Positions 1 through 13,600 of a stretch of 64,000 bases of DNA are shown piece after piece. The notes beneath the pieces were generated by a model, which was not told where the DNA came from, searched no databases, and worked only from the letters and a program-made list of their open reading frames with translations. Within the stretch, counting starts at the first letter, position 1, and every line of letters begins with the position of its first letter. Origin of the DNA: Phoebastria nigripes (lineage: Eukaryota > Chordata > Aves > Procellariiformes > Diomedeidae); NCBI GenBank assembly GCA_035582835.1, contig JAYKAV010003266.1:5335468-5399467 (forward strand), in the 5' to 3' direction. The position numbers were made by a program, and so were the translations under genes.

Positions 1-3000
1 GCAGAGTAATGGGCAATGATGCAGCGAGCGACATGTCCAGGGCAAAACTGGAGTTCAGAGCAAGGCTGATGTTACAGCCTGAGCTGGGTCAGTCGCAGTG
101 GGACTAGTGACACCCAGGTACAAGGCTCCCCTCCCCTTCATCCAAGCTCCACTTCTGCTCCTGCTTACAGGGAAAGAGAGTCTTAATTTAAGCATGATTA
201 GGATTTAGTAACAAAGCTGGTTAGAAGCGAGCAAGATCAATACTTTCCATGGCACTGCTCCCCTCTACAGACTTGGTGAAATGCCAAACAGGTCCCAAAG
301 CTGGGACAATCCCTTAAGCAAGGCCTTGAATTGGGGATGGAAGTGGTCTTGTATGTCAAGATGGGCAGAGAGCACTGTGAGAGGGTGCAGGGGCCAGCAC
401 TGACACTACCTGTGGACGCTGAACGCATTTCTGAGCTCTGCCGCCACCATTTTAAATGCAAACAAAAGCCATGAGAGCTGGGAGTCACTCAGTGCAGCAG
501 GAGGGGCTCCGGGACCTGAGCTGGGAGGCAGTTTTAGCAGGACTGACAGCTCAGCAGCCCTGTGCTTGCTGGGCCCTCTCTGATCACCTGGAAAAAGGGG
601 CATGCGGTTTCCTCTGGCAGGTGTCGAGATGTCATCTCTTGCCCCAGTTCCTCAGATGCCAGACTGCCTCTCTCCATCCTCACCACTCAAGCTCTGCCTC
701 CCCAGCAGCACTGGCAGCCTGCGCCCATCCCATCTGGAGGGCAGCAACAGCAGGCTCAGCTGCTCCTGCAGCCTCAACACCTCCCTCGAGCTCTTCCTCA
801 TGGCGGCACCAGCTGAAAACAAGCAGTGCTCAGCAATCTGTGGCAGAAGCCATCGATCAGCCAGGAGGAGGAATAGCTCCAGCTATGGAGCTGGTGGTGG
901 CAGGGGCCCAAAGCGCCCATGCTTGCTGCCAAGTAGCCAAGGCAGCCGTGTTCGTGCAGGAGGCAGGTGGAGCATCACAGGAGAATGCAACCCAGTTTGC
1001 CATGCTGAGGGAAAGGGGAAAACACAGAAGTTAAATCTATCCCATCTGCCAAGGGCTCACAGCAGTCTGCACAGCACCTGGAAGGAGCACGAGGAGTTTT
1101 GTGTCCAGACTAAGTGCAAGTACAGGAAAAGCAACGGGTCCTGACTGGGGGCAGGGGAGTTCAGACATGGGGAGTGGAAGCTCTGGGGAAGAGCTGCTTC
1201 TCCCTGCTTCAGCGTAGGTGGTATTTTCTGAAGCTGGTCAAAGGGGTACACACTCTGGATTCAAGGCAATGCTTAGAAAGAAGAGGGAAGCAGTATCAGT
1301 GGGACCCTTTCAGTCAGGCCAGGGAGATTCGAGTTAATAACGGGGTCATCCAGTTCCCTAAGCATCCAAAAGAAATAGCTTCCTGCAAATGTTTTTCACT
1401 CACTGATGTGTTTACCTCCTTCAGGACCTGGACAGGCGTACACCCTTCCTCCCCACACCTACTACAGTGAGGATGGAAAGCCACCAAGTCAAAGACACAG
1501 CAGCATGGCCCTGCTCCCAAATCCAGCCAAACTGCTCTAACTACTACCCTGAGCAAGCTGTGTTTAATCCCTCTGCACACAAAGGCCTGGGAGTTTGCTG
1601 GGTTACTGCTGACTGTTGGTTCATTGCTCCTGTCAACTTCAATGAAAGGAAGCTGGCAAATTGTTCCCTGAATGTGTCTGATAAGCTATAGACCATCCCC
1701 TACCCAAACCACCCACCTTTTCCCCATGCTCTAGCCCTCGGTGGGAAGCCAGTCAAGCCCTCTGAAGGATGTTTTAAGCCTTGGTCTAGTAACTGATATA
1801 TAATGGAGACACCATCAACCAGACACATTAATCAGCTGATGAGCACCAAGGAGATTTTAATTTATCTGTAGAAAAGTTGATTTGTTGTCTGCGAATGCAA
1901 TGCCTGCCCAAAGCATGGGATGATGGGTTAGAAGTCCACAGTAAACTTGGAGATGGGGACCAGCCTGTTATCAGAGGTGAGACTGCAATGTGAGAAGCCA
2001 CTAGATTGAACAGTAGAAGACCAGGGTGTCAGCCTGGCCTTGTGCTGAACAGCTAACCAAAGTCAACAGCTTGTGAACTCCCACCTCTGCCTGTCAGCTC
2101 TGAATCACACACGCACACCATGGTCCCCGGAGAGCTGCGANGGTCCTGCTGAGTCAGCTGCTGCAGGAGGCAGCCCTTCAAAGGCTCTAACATCTCAGGA
2201 AAGACGGTGGGCAGCTAAGCAGAGGAGCCAGCTGGCAGCACAGTGGGTCCCNTCTAGCATCTTGCAGTCAACAAAACACCCACTCTGAAAGGAGAGTAGG
2301 GGCAGCAAACACGAGAAGTTTGAGGATGGAGCCAGTGCTGGTGCCGACTTCNCAGAGCCAGCTTTCAAGGAAAAGGCAAGGGAAACTTTTCCAGGCCAGC
2401 TGTACACGCACCTTTGAATGTGGAAATACCTTCAGATGACACAGAGGTGTCTGAGCCCTCAGTGGCTTTGTGGGCAGGGGTTGCCTGAGCCACACACATT
2501 GTCCCCTTTCCCAAGGGGGAAACAGCTTGAAGAATACAAGCAGAATTTCCTTTGAACAAGAGATTCCCCACGGAAACGTGAGTCGTTCCTTGGCACGTGC
2601 TGCACAAGGATTACCAAACTGTGCAAGGCCTCTTTTGGCTCTCCTGCTGCAAGGACTCAGGTTCAGCACAGACTTGGCTGATCCAGGGATCCTGAGAATT
2701 AGTGATCCAACACGGAGAGCCTCCAGACCTGCCCTGCCCAGCACCAGCTCTTCAGGGGCCTGTCAAAGTCAGCTGTAGAGAAGAGCTAATGCTCCAAACC
2801 AGTGACTTAAATCTTGTTGCAAAAGGGGTTACACAGCATTGAGCAACTGCCAGTTCTTTCCCACATACGTTCAAGGCAATTACTGATTTTGTCCTTAAAC
2901 TCTGACTGCTACGCAGCCAGACCAGGGAGCAGGTAGCCACCGAGACAGCTTGTGACCTAAAGGCTGGCTTTGAATCCCAGGCTCTGGGGACAGAAGGGGA

Positions 3001-4489
3001 TGCGTGATGTTGCTTGGCCAAATTCAACTCAACGGGTCTCACACAGAGGGGTTTCTTCCTCCAACACNAGTTACAGAGATAGCTGGAAACAGGAAGGCCA
3101 CATTCAGAGAGGAAGCTTCAGTCACGGGTGAAAACAGCCCTGGAAGATGGCGAGAAGCACGACCCCAGCAAGAGATGGACAGGTCCGATGCAGCATGAAC
3201 TCTGCAGCCGCACGCAGAGAGAGTTGAGCCCCGACACCCAACACAGTACAGGACTGCAAGAAGTCACACCAGGTACCCGCAGGCAGCTCTGATGCTTCAG
3301 ACCAGCTCCCTTCTTGCATAGATAACTCACTGTGCACAGCTCTGCTTCTAAGCCAAAAAACCAATTCTGAGCAANCAGCCTCCACCAAGACCAAGTGCCA
3401 TCAATGCCACTCAAGCAATAAGGCACAGGAGAAGCCACTCAAAGGGAACCTGCTCAGACCCGACCTGACAGGCTCTTGACCTCCCAGGAAAAGGAATTCA
3501 CTCCAGCTGGTAGCACAGCCACATTTTGTGCCTTCTCCTTCAGGCTGTGAGGAGCAACAGCACTTCCTAGGGATCAATCCTGACCACACCGGCTACCACA
3601 GTGGAAACCAAGGTGGCTTACCTCTTCGCAACGTCCTCAGAAGAGGCAGAGCAGTACTAGTTTACAAAGCCTTAGCTAGATCGTGGAAGGCTTCCACTGA
3701 CTTCAACAAGCTTTGGATCAGACCTTAAAAATATTTGTTCAACAGGATTTCTCTGTCACTAATACAGTCTTATAAATTCCTTTTTTCTTCTCTTTACAGT
3801 GAAAACTAAGAGCCTTTAGGCATAGGGATTACAGCATCCCAGCATTAATGTCAACCCCAAAACACAGCTAGAGCTGCAGAAAGAATAAAAATGCTATGGG
3901 TGGCAATGACTTGATCTCCGGCTAAAAGCAACTGGCTGACAAGAAAGCCAAAAGCAGCAAGGAGAAGTCAATTTGCTTTCTGAAACTCTCAGCTTGAGAA
4001 CCACACCTGTACTAGCAGCACAGGACAGGAATCTTTATTTAAATAGTTTATTCTACATTCTCAGCAGGGTCTCTTTATACTTCACTCATTCTTCCTAGAA
4101 CAAGAACTAGCTCCAAGCCCAAGCTTTGAGAGCAAGACCCTCCCCTCCCCCAACTCTGTATATCAGAGCTTTGCCTATACTCCCTCGGCACCTAAAAGAC
4201 CCCATTCTCCTCCAAGCTGTAAGGATGTTAAGTNCATTCAAATGCAAATCCACCCTTAGCACTTCAACTTCTGTGAAGCTCAGCAAGGTTATGAAACTGA
4301 AGTCAATTCAACCAGGCAGCAAAGATACAGTAAGAGGTCAAGATGCATCTCCAGCCTGGCAGAGGCGCTGAAGGAAGAACACATCATCCCCTCCAGCAAG
4401 GCAAACTTTTCTGATGCCAGCACTTCACACCATTTCAAACACCATGGTCGAGAGGCAGCACTGTGCTTCAAACAGCAAATGTCACTTAC
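1..4489 (-). other. TBC1D22B intron 8 (partial)
   Basis: I searched this stretch on the minus strand for the next conserved TBC1D22B block (EEDVENFDVTNLSQDMLRS and following) and saw no match, so the intron extends past the left edge and is over 4.4 kb. It is less GC-rich than the intergenic DNA and has scattered single N bases. No other gene or RNA is recognisable. Confidence 0.75.
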
Positions 4490-4604
4490 CAACATACTCA
4501 GAGAGGAACACAACAAAGAACGGAGTGACCAGGTCATTGATTCCCTGTACATAGCCGCTGGCTGGGTGTCGAATGGCCCAGATAAACAGGATTCTTTCAA
4601 AGAT
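4490..4604 (-). CDS. TBC1D22B: TBC1D22B coding exon 8 (glutamine finger); last exon in window
   Basis: 115 nt encoding IFERILFIWAIRHPASGYVQ, then GINDLVTPFFVVFLSEYV, plus the first base of the next codon. Contains the YVQG glutamine-finger motif. Donor G/GTAAGT at 4489-4484. Later exons are not in this window. Confidence 0.95.
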
Positions 4605-7600
4605 CTAGGGAAGAATGAGGGAAAGCAGGTACCTGCATTAGCCGTGCACAAAGGAAAGGCAGAAAAGCATAACTGCTAAGCTCAGGGAGTGGAGATCATG
4701 CACTGACAGGCTTTTCTGCAGCAATACGGGTAAGATAAGAAGCATACAAGTCCTAGGAGAGACTCCTGTATGATCCACAGATCCCACACACAGGCCAGCC
4801 CACAATTCACAGAACAAGGCAGCCCAGGCTCCTCCTCAAAGCCTCCACTTGAAGAAATGCAGACCCAACTTTTCAAGATCCAGGTGACTTAAGACCCTTC
4901 CACCCACAGGACAGGGCTGCCTATTTGCAGAGCAGCACACCTTGCCGAACATCACGTGGAAAGCTAAGGCTGTTATCTGTTATCAGCACAGTATTCCCAG
5001 CAAAACATCACAGACTGGGACAGTTCCCAACAGAGCAGCCTCCCCGCAACAACCAATGTGTTATTTCCAGACTGCCCCAGCCCCAGGACACCATGCTCTG
5101 ACATACCACATACACACGCTGAGCTTGTTTCCAAAGAGGACAGATGCCCAAACCTCCTGGCCACCTCTCAAACCCATCCCTGCCTGGGTTTCTCATATAC
5201 TGCTTTGCACAAAAGAGGTTTCATAGCAAAACAGAACTGATCTCCTGTTCTGGTTCAAATGCCTTGAGTTTGTCTCAAAACAAAAGCTTCAGGTCTTTTG
5301 CCAACTCTTGGCTACATCTCGCCACAAAAGAGCTGATCTCATAACCCCTGAGCTCCAAGTCTGATGTCTTTCAGAAACGTGGGACAAGACCAAACAGTTT
5401 CAGCAGGTATTTACACCAGGAGCTGTCAGCCAGGGAGGTTTCCCTGCAAAGCTAACTCGCTAGTGGCAGTGCTGGTCTAACTCCACGCTACATATGGGGC
5501 AGGAGGCCCACTTCCCCTTACCTCCTGGACGAGCGGCTGCTGGAAGAGGGGGATGAGTGGGTTGGTCCTTGGAATGTCAATGTGTATCTGGAAGAGAGCA
5601 TGGGTTACACACACCAGCCGTGCTTTTCGGGGGCACAGTAACTCTTCACAGGCTAACAGAGGGGAATCCACCCCTCAGTGTCACCCCAAGCAAGATCTGC
5701 GCTTGCTGACAAGCACAGTGAGGGCTACAGATGACAGCTGCACTGAGAAAGTCATCTACAGTTTTATCTCCGGTCTCCTCTAGTCAGGTGTGGGCAGGTG
5801 GCCAGAGCTGGGAAAGAGTTGGGGTCTGAAATCTAGTTATTAGATCAATTTAGGGAAGGCTTAAACTAACACCTGTAAGAAGACAGACAGAAACATGGTT
5901 CCCTGTCCCCAAGGAGAAGACTCCTAATAGCTACAGCTAGAGGAAGTCCTAGCATGACTCCAACCACCTGGACAAGCAGCAGTGAGGGAGGAAAGGGATA
6001 TAACTGAGGCAGAAAGCCAGGCAAGAGGCAGAGGGCTCGTACCTGTCGGTAGGTGTCTTGATGGTGCTCCTCGTTCCGGGAATCATAATACTGCTGGATG
6101 AAGCCGAAGTACTCCTCCCGCTTGCGCTGCAAAGTCAGCTTTCGCCGCTCCATGTTCGCAGGGAGATAACCCTGCGGCAGGAAAACCTGTGTCAGGGCAG
6201 ACCCTCTTCCCTCACCATAAACCATCCCCTGAAATCCTGCCAGTCAGCTGTGCACCTGGAAGCATCAAGCACAGAGACTCGGGAGCTGCGGAAAGAGCTT
6301 TCATGGGATTTGGCCTTCCCAGTCCCTGATGCCTTTACTTATCTTGGAGCAACCCAACTTCATGGGATTCAGTTTCCCAAAACAGAGTGAACTACATATT
6401 CCCAGCACCAGTCTGGGCTTTGTGCTCAAAAAGGATGTAGCAATTGCACTCCCAGACCAAAAAAANCCTACAGCTCACCTGTAGGCTGGGCACAGATACA
6501 ACATGAGCAAACCTGGTGACAGGACACACGAAGGTCTAGGAGCGCATGTCCCTGGCTCGGCACATTCCCCCCAGACTCCTGCATCACAGCTCCAAGTACT
6601 CACTGAGAGGAGACGCCATGTCACGGGCCGGACCTCTCTGGGCACACCAGGCCAGCTGCATTTCCTCAGCTCATCTGCAAACGGACAGTGGTGGCAATGG
6701 ATTAGATCCTAGGCACGTCCAGGCACCACTACACCTAGAAGGAGAGGAAAGCCCAGTCTGCTCCTGCAGGCTCTGGAGACACTGAGCCTCCAGGAAGGCT
6801 CCACATTTGCAATGACTGGGGATGTGGGTCTGCAGCAGGGTGAGCAGAGATGCTTTCAGCTCAGCCTGGGCACAGGACTGGTGGCTGCCAGAGCCTCAGT
6901 TCTCATGCAGAGCCCAACAGCCCCCCGTGATCACAACCATCATTTGCGAGAAGGAGAAAGACTAGAAACAGACAGGCAGCTGGTAGAGGATGTAACCATC
7001 TGCCAACAGAGCAGTTTGTGCAAATATCCCACCGCAGGCAGTCATTTTATCCACTCCGGAGCAGACCCGATTGCAACCTGAAGCAGGCAGCAGGCCCCCT
7101 CTGCCTTCCCCTCCCCACCCGCAGGCACCCCCATTTTGCCACACTCACCCAGGTCCGTGTTGTGGCTGGAAAGGAGCTGCCGAAACTTCTCCAGGCGGGT
7201 TTTCTCCCTCACTGTCATGGGGGGAGCACCCGAAGCATTTTGGTCAGAGATTCGGGCGACGAGTGGAATGACGGGCCGAAGGGGAAGGGACTGCTGCTTC
7301 TGAAGGGGGGTCCGCACACAGGCCTCCTCTGCAAGGAGCAGATGCTGCAGTGAGACAGGGAAGGAGACTGCACCTCTCCAACCCTACCTCGCTCTTCTGG
7401 CCACCGTCAGAGACCTGCCACTGCAGATTTCACCCTTCTCTTCCCCAATCCCAGCGAACAGAGCATCACTGGCGCACTCCGAGGCATCAGCCGGTTCACA
7501 GGCATCTGTCATGGCTCTTCCATCACTTCCCCCTGTTTCTCCTTCCCTTTCTTTCTCCTGCATCCAGACACCTAGCTGCCAGCGGATCAGACTTCCCTCT

Positions 7601-10600
7601 TCACATGGGAAGCCATGGGCAGAAGGATACTGGAGACGAAGCAAAAGGAGCCCACGGGAATCCCAGAGGAACTGACCTTCAGATCTGCCCTGCTTGTCTC
7701 TGATCTAAATAGTGATCAAGCTAATTGCTAGCACAGAGAGAGGAGGCGACGGGCTGCCAATGCCACCTGCTGGCAGCAGGGACCTGCTGGGTTACTTTCA
7801 CAGCACAGGCAGCCGTCTGCCTGTGACAAGGCAGAGTGAGCAGGGGCTGATGCTGCCCAGTTCCCTGCCCAAGCTGTACTGACCCGGGCTCTACAGGGCC
7901 TCATCCAGACCTTTACTAAGAGCAGCACGCTGGGCCACAAAGGAAGTAGAAGGTGAGCAACCCCGAGCAAGAACTTAACATATCTCCAAAATCCCTTAGC
8001 ACCCAGAACACGGGATCCCCTGGGACAGACATGCCTGTATGCAGGATATTGAGCAGCAGAGGACACTGAAGCATTAAGGCCAGGACTCCAAAAATGGGTC
8101 CTTGGAGTGGAGGATACTACAAGGAGGCAAAAGCCTCTGTTGGGCTTATGGGCTGCGCCACAGCCTCTCGCCCATAACATGCAAGTAGTAGCAAGCGGCT
8201 GAGTTCAGCTGTCAANCAGGAGAGCACCGGAGCAGGAGGCTGCTCCTGAAGACGGCTCTTACCAGATGTCCTGGAGAGCTGGGCCTCACTGCTGGACTTG
8301 ATGACCTTGCAGTTGGTGGGCATGTCGCTGAGAGCAGACTGGGCCCGCTCAGGTTTCGCCCGCAGCTTGCTGTGGTTCTCCAGAACCTGGGCTGCCGTGG
8401 CTTTGGCCACTTTAGAGTTCAGAGTTTGCAAAGAGGAAGAGGAGGAAGAGAAGTCCTCATCTTCATCATCACCAATGTCCCAGGCATCACTGGTATTGCG
8501 GGCAAACTCGTGAAAGCTGGAGGCCTTCTTGCTTTTCAGAGGCAGCGCGTTGGCCTTGGAGCGATCCTTGATGAAGCTGGGAGCCAGAGAGAAAAAGTAT
8601 CAGGGCCATGCTGTTAGATGAGTCCATTTTCTTTCCTTCCCTATGTCCTTGCTCCAATCAGCCAGTGCCTTTTTCCAATTTCCCTGTTCCTCCTCCCAAA
8701 CCCAAGGAATATGTCAAGTCTCTCTGGGCTGCCCGCTGCCAGGAGGCAGAACCCGAGCTGGTATGATGGCAGGGCGCAGAGGCCACAGTGCCAGCAGACA
8801 GCTGGAGAGGTGCCAGGCTTCCCAGCTCAGAAGGGCAAAGGGGAGAGACGTGCAATTCCTCCAGCTCTGCCTCCCCCACCCTAGAGAAAACTGGTAGATT
8901 AACACCCAAAAAAAGTCTTGNGACCTGGGGAGAGGCATGTCAGAGGTTAGATGGAGCCGGCCTGCGCTCGTGGACACTCCTGATACAGCTGCGACGGCTC
9001 CCAGCAGACAGAGCAGCCTGATTCTTTTCTCAGGCACAGGAGGAGCCTTCACATTTACCCGTAAGCTACAGGAGTCAAAGTCCACCACTTGAAGCGTCAC
9101 AGAAAAGGGGGAACCTTCACCGCTACACAGCACAAGATAGAGGCAAGGAGGCAGTTCAGATCAGCTCTGCCTTTTCCTGCCGGGAAGGGTGCTGCGATTC
9201 TGCAGCCTCGCAGCTGCCGGGCAGCTTTACCTCCCCTTCCCTTAATTCTTCCGTCTCCGAAGGGGAGCAGAGAACTCAGACACCATTGCTAAAAAATATG
9301 CCTATCTGCTTTGATGTGGCTGGTAGGATATGGATTTCTGGTCATAAAGGGCGCCAGCAGATAAGCTTTCCCTGCAAGCTTTCGCAGAGCTCAAGACAGC
9401 ACCNCACGCCCCTGCTACCCTTCTCCGCTGGAACATCACAGTGCCAGAGGATGCTGGACACCTCCACCTACTGCAGGACTGAGCCAAAAACCTGTGAAGC
9501 CTCGTGGCCTGCGTCTCCAGAAGATAAACACTTACTTTTTGGTGAGCCGGGGATCCAGTGGAGGATGCTGTGCCCCATACACAGGTTGAATGCTGCAGGA
9601 AGAGGATAGAAAAAAAAAAAAAAAGACGACAATGCAAAAAGTCACAGAGCACCCATGAATAATCTCCTCAGCCTAGACTGGGGTCACACTTCTTGCCTGC
9701 TGTCAGGAGCTGAATACAGACCAAAAGCAACTTCAATAACCTTCTGTCTTCAAAGCCTTAGATCCAAAGTGCCACATTCAGCTGAAGATTTGTTCTTTGC
9801 AGCAGCAAAGAGAAGCCTTGTTTAAACTCTTAGGCTCTCTCCAGCCTGAGCTGGGATTTGAGATCTGCTCTTTTCTGCACCACCGATTCACTCTGAGTGA
9901 CCACGTGTCTCAGTCCCCCTGCCTTATACACTGTCGTTCATTCTCTTTTCCATCAAGGGGATTTCCAGGTTTGGGAATTCATGCTTCCGAGCCTTGCGGG
10001 ACAGGGAAAGACTCTAGCCAGTGACACTGGGGCTCCTCCACAACACACTTGAGGGTTTGAACCCCACGCTGGCTCTCAGGCTCGTAGCCAATGCTACGGC
10101 GAAGCAAGCGTCTGGTACGGTACATGGTTTGACTCGGGTCCAAATCCCAGCTTAATCGACTACTTCCTATGNGGCCTGAAATGAGTCACCACGTCTCAGT
10201 CCCTCTGCTCCCCTCCCAGTGGAATGGGACTCGTGGGACAGGGAGCCCGAGGGCTGCAGGCACTACATGGGGAGCATCACCTCAGAGAAGAGCTACTAGA
10301 CGAGTGCTCATCACTAGTTTTACAGGCCCTGGATGCGAGACAGGGATCCTGAATTATTACCTCCATTTGGGTAACTATTCACAGACACCCCACCCTGAAA
10401 AACCATCTCTGGAAAACAAGTCCTCCCCATCCCCTGGTACACAGCACGGCCCCGCATCCCACGGCGGAGACAAGGGCCCATTCAGAGCTGGCACACAAGG
10501 GACAGGCTCCTCTTGGGTCAACAGAGCTGGCCTGGTTTCCAGGAGCTGCAGATGGTGCCCGGCAGTAAAACAAGCAGAACCCAGGCGTGTAGGAGGGGGA

Positions 10601-13600
10601 TGGCAGTCTGGTGCAGCTGGAAAGCGTGCTGGGAACCAGTTGATGCTGGGGAGNCAGCAGCAACAGGCCCAGCTGGCAGGGGAGAGGTGCAGAGATCCAG
10701 GGCAAGAGGCTGGAAACAACCACAGCACAGAGAGATCCTGGTGGTGAAGCCCAGCAAGGGGTGGGCTCTCTGCTGCAGCGGCCATCCCTCGTGGCTGGAA
10801 ACGCTGAAAAGGCTCACTGTGTTTACCCACCAGCGATCAAGCCTAGGAAAGAGTTTGCTGACTAATTAGCATCTAGGAGTCAGGACAGCTATTAAGCAGA
10901 GGCACCCCCGTGGGTGGGCATAGCAAGCAGATTATCAGGAGTAAGAAAAACAACCCCTCCAGATCAGAGCTGCTTCCCAATGACTCATGGCAGCTCCTTG
11001 CAGAAGAGGAGCTGGCAGAGCCTCTCCGATACCCAGCACCAAGCTCGCACTGTCTCGTGACAGCAGTAACGACGCTGCTCCTCTCTGCACAGGGATCCAT
11101 GCGCTGCTGACGGGTGACTGCTTTGATTCACGTGCGAAGGCCTGAAGTTCACAAACCAAACGAATGATGTGTGTTAGACACAGAGGAGGGGATGTGACAG
11201 CCAGCTCTGGGTGAAGAAACCCTTTCCTGGGGCTCTGAAGCAATCGGCTGATGCCTTCACTGGCTAACGGCTGATACAACTGCAGAGGGTCCCACCTCCC
11301 ANGCAGCTCTTTTTAAAGAACGTGAACCCAGGCTCCCCCAAACAAAGCATCCCAAGCTGATCTAATTGCACAGCTCATCAGCCTGCGCTCCCACACGAGC
11401 AGCTGAAGATGACAGTCTCATTTCCAGCAGGCTACAGAGGCAGGGCTGAACACCACCGTCCTGCACTGGTGAGCTCCAATTGCTGCATGAAGCAGGTTTG
11501 CCCCATGTTTGTTCCATCTTTGCCGATTCTCTGCCCTATCCACCTGTGCAGAGGGTGTAACAGGCTGGACAGGAGGACTGCAAATGCTCCAAGGTGGGCA
11601 ACAGGTGACTTCTAAGATACATGAGCACATGTACAACTACCAGACGGCAAGTTTGTGCCATAGTGTCTGTGGTACCCTCGATGTCTGATCCCGCTCCTTT
11701 AGCTCACATCCCTGTAGCTGACTCCCAGCAGATCCTACAGCTCCACACAAAGGTGCATTACCACATCCTACTTTTACAGCTGAGAAAATTGAGGCAGGGG
11801 AGTGATACCACCAAGTGATGCTCAGTAACTTTATTTACTCACTCTTGTCTGGTTTTCCCTGATGCAGCTTGGCTAGATGAATCTGCTGTCTCCAAGCTTA
11901 ACTCCCCGTCTGAAGCTGTCTTCACCTGACTTTTGCATGGACAGAAAGCTCAGGGCAGGCACTACCTCTGAGATAGCAAACACACCACTGAGTCAGGAGT
12001 TGAGACCTAAGCTGATGCTGTGCTCCCAAACTGACTGGATGAGTCCCCTGCCCCGCCTCAGTTTAAGCTCTTTGGGACAGGCATTTGTTACCCATATGTT
12101 CAGTGTCTGGTACAATGGGTGACTGACAGTGTCTGGTACAACGGCTGTGGTATCTGTGTTACACCACTCACGAGGAGATCATCGCAGGGTGTGGGTTATT
12201 GACACTGCAGCAGAAAGCATATCCATGAAACCTCAGTGCCACTTCAGACACCGAACATATTTATTCCTAGTAGACTCTGTTTCTCCCCTTTTAAAACAGC
12301 ATTTAAATACACCCCCCTGGAGCCTGGCTGCCCATCTCTCTAAAGAGCAGGAAATAAACAACCCATCACACAGGGTAACACACTAGACCAACCTGCCAAT
12401 GCATCCCAGAAAATTACTGGGGCGAGAATTCCCAATGCAAAAACCACAGGGCAGTATTGGAAACATGAAACAACATTTACTAGTTCTGCCACCCTAAATC
12501 TACAGGCAAAACCCACCAACTAAAAGCTAATACAACTAAGTGACCAAATGCACAAAGTGTCATGGAAAAGGAAGCTAACAGTGTCTCCAAATCTTTACAA
12601 AGCCTCCCTCTGCCAGCTTGTCAGGGCAAAGAAAGGAGAGAGCCAAGAATCTGTATGGGAAGATCTCTGAAAGCCCAGACAAAAAAGAAGGGAGCTTCAT
12701 GTCTAGTGACCATGGATGCAGCACATCCCACCTCCACCTTTCGTGGTTGTGTTGCCCAAGACCTGTCGGTAACCATCCCGGGAAAGGACTGGCACACAGG
12801 GTATTTAGAGGTGGTAACAAGGCTCCCGGACAGCAGGATATTTGCCAAGCAGCCAGTTAGGAGCAGGGGAGAACTTTGCCAAAAACTTGACGTTGGAGTG
12901 TATTGTCTAGGCAGGACCGGCTGCCTCCCAGACCGGTTCACCTGGTTTGAGCTTTCCAAGCCGAAGCTCGAAGTCACCCACTGCAGAAGAGAGATGCCGT
13001 CTAAGACCACCACCAGCTGGAAGCACGGCTGTGACCTCCAGATAAGGGATGGGAGCAATCGGGAGACAAAATGACCCAGGGAAAGCACAGCATTTTCTTC
13101 TCCCATGAGCAGAAGAGGAGGAATGCGTAGTGCTTGTTGCTTTCCCTTTGCTTGCCAGACCTGGATTGTCCCACCAACCTGAGGAAGCCAGCGCAGCGAC
13201 AAAGAACCGAGTGAAAGCGCATTAGAAAGAGAGATTTAACTGGCCTAGCAGGATTTAAAGCCAACTAAGCATTTCAGACTGCATCCGCACACCGGGAGGG
13301 GAAGGGCAGGGTCCAGATATGGCAAACGAGAGCAAACGTGAGGGGCACCAGATGNGAACAGCACTGGCGAAAGCCTCCAGAGAGGTGGGTGCCCTCTCCC
13401 CATGGGAGCCTTGCTCCAAGGCCTTGTAGGGAGCATCTCCTTCATCATCACCAGCCTCTTCTTCCTAAACACCGCTTGAATCAGACATTTCACTTGTTTC
13501 TCCCATCCCCGGCTGAGAGCGGGTGCCTCGACAGGAACCGGGACATCACAGCCAGACAAAACGAAGCAGGGGAGGTGCACACAGAGAGCCCCCCCAGTCC

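Noticed and set aside
1..4480. Further TBC1D22B exons in the left 4.5 kb
   Set aside because: No minus-strand sequence matching the conserved downstream TBC blocks was found.
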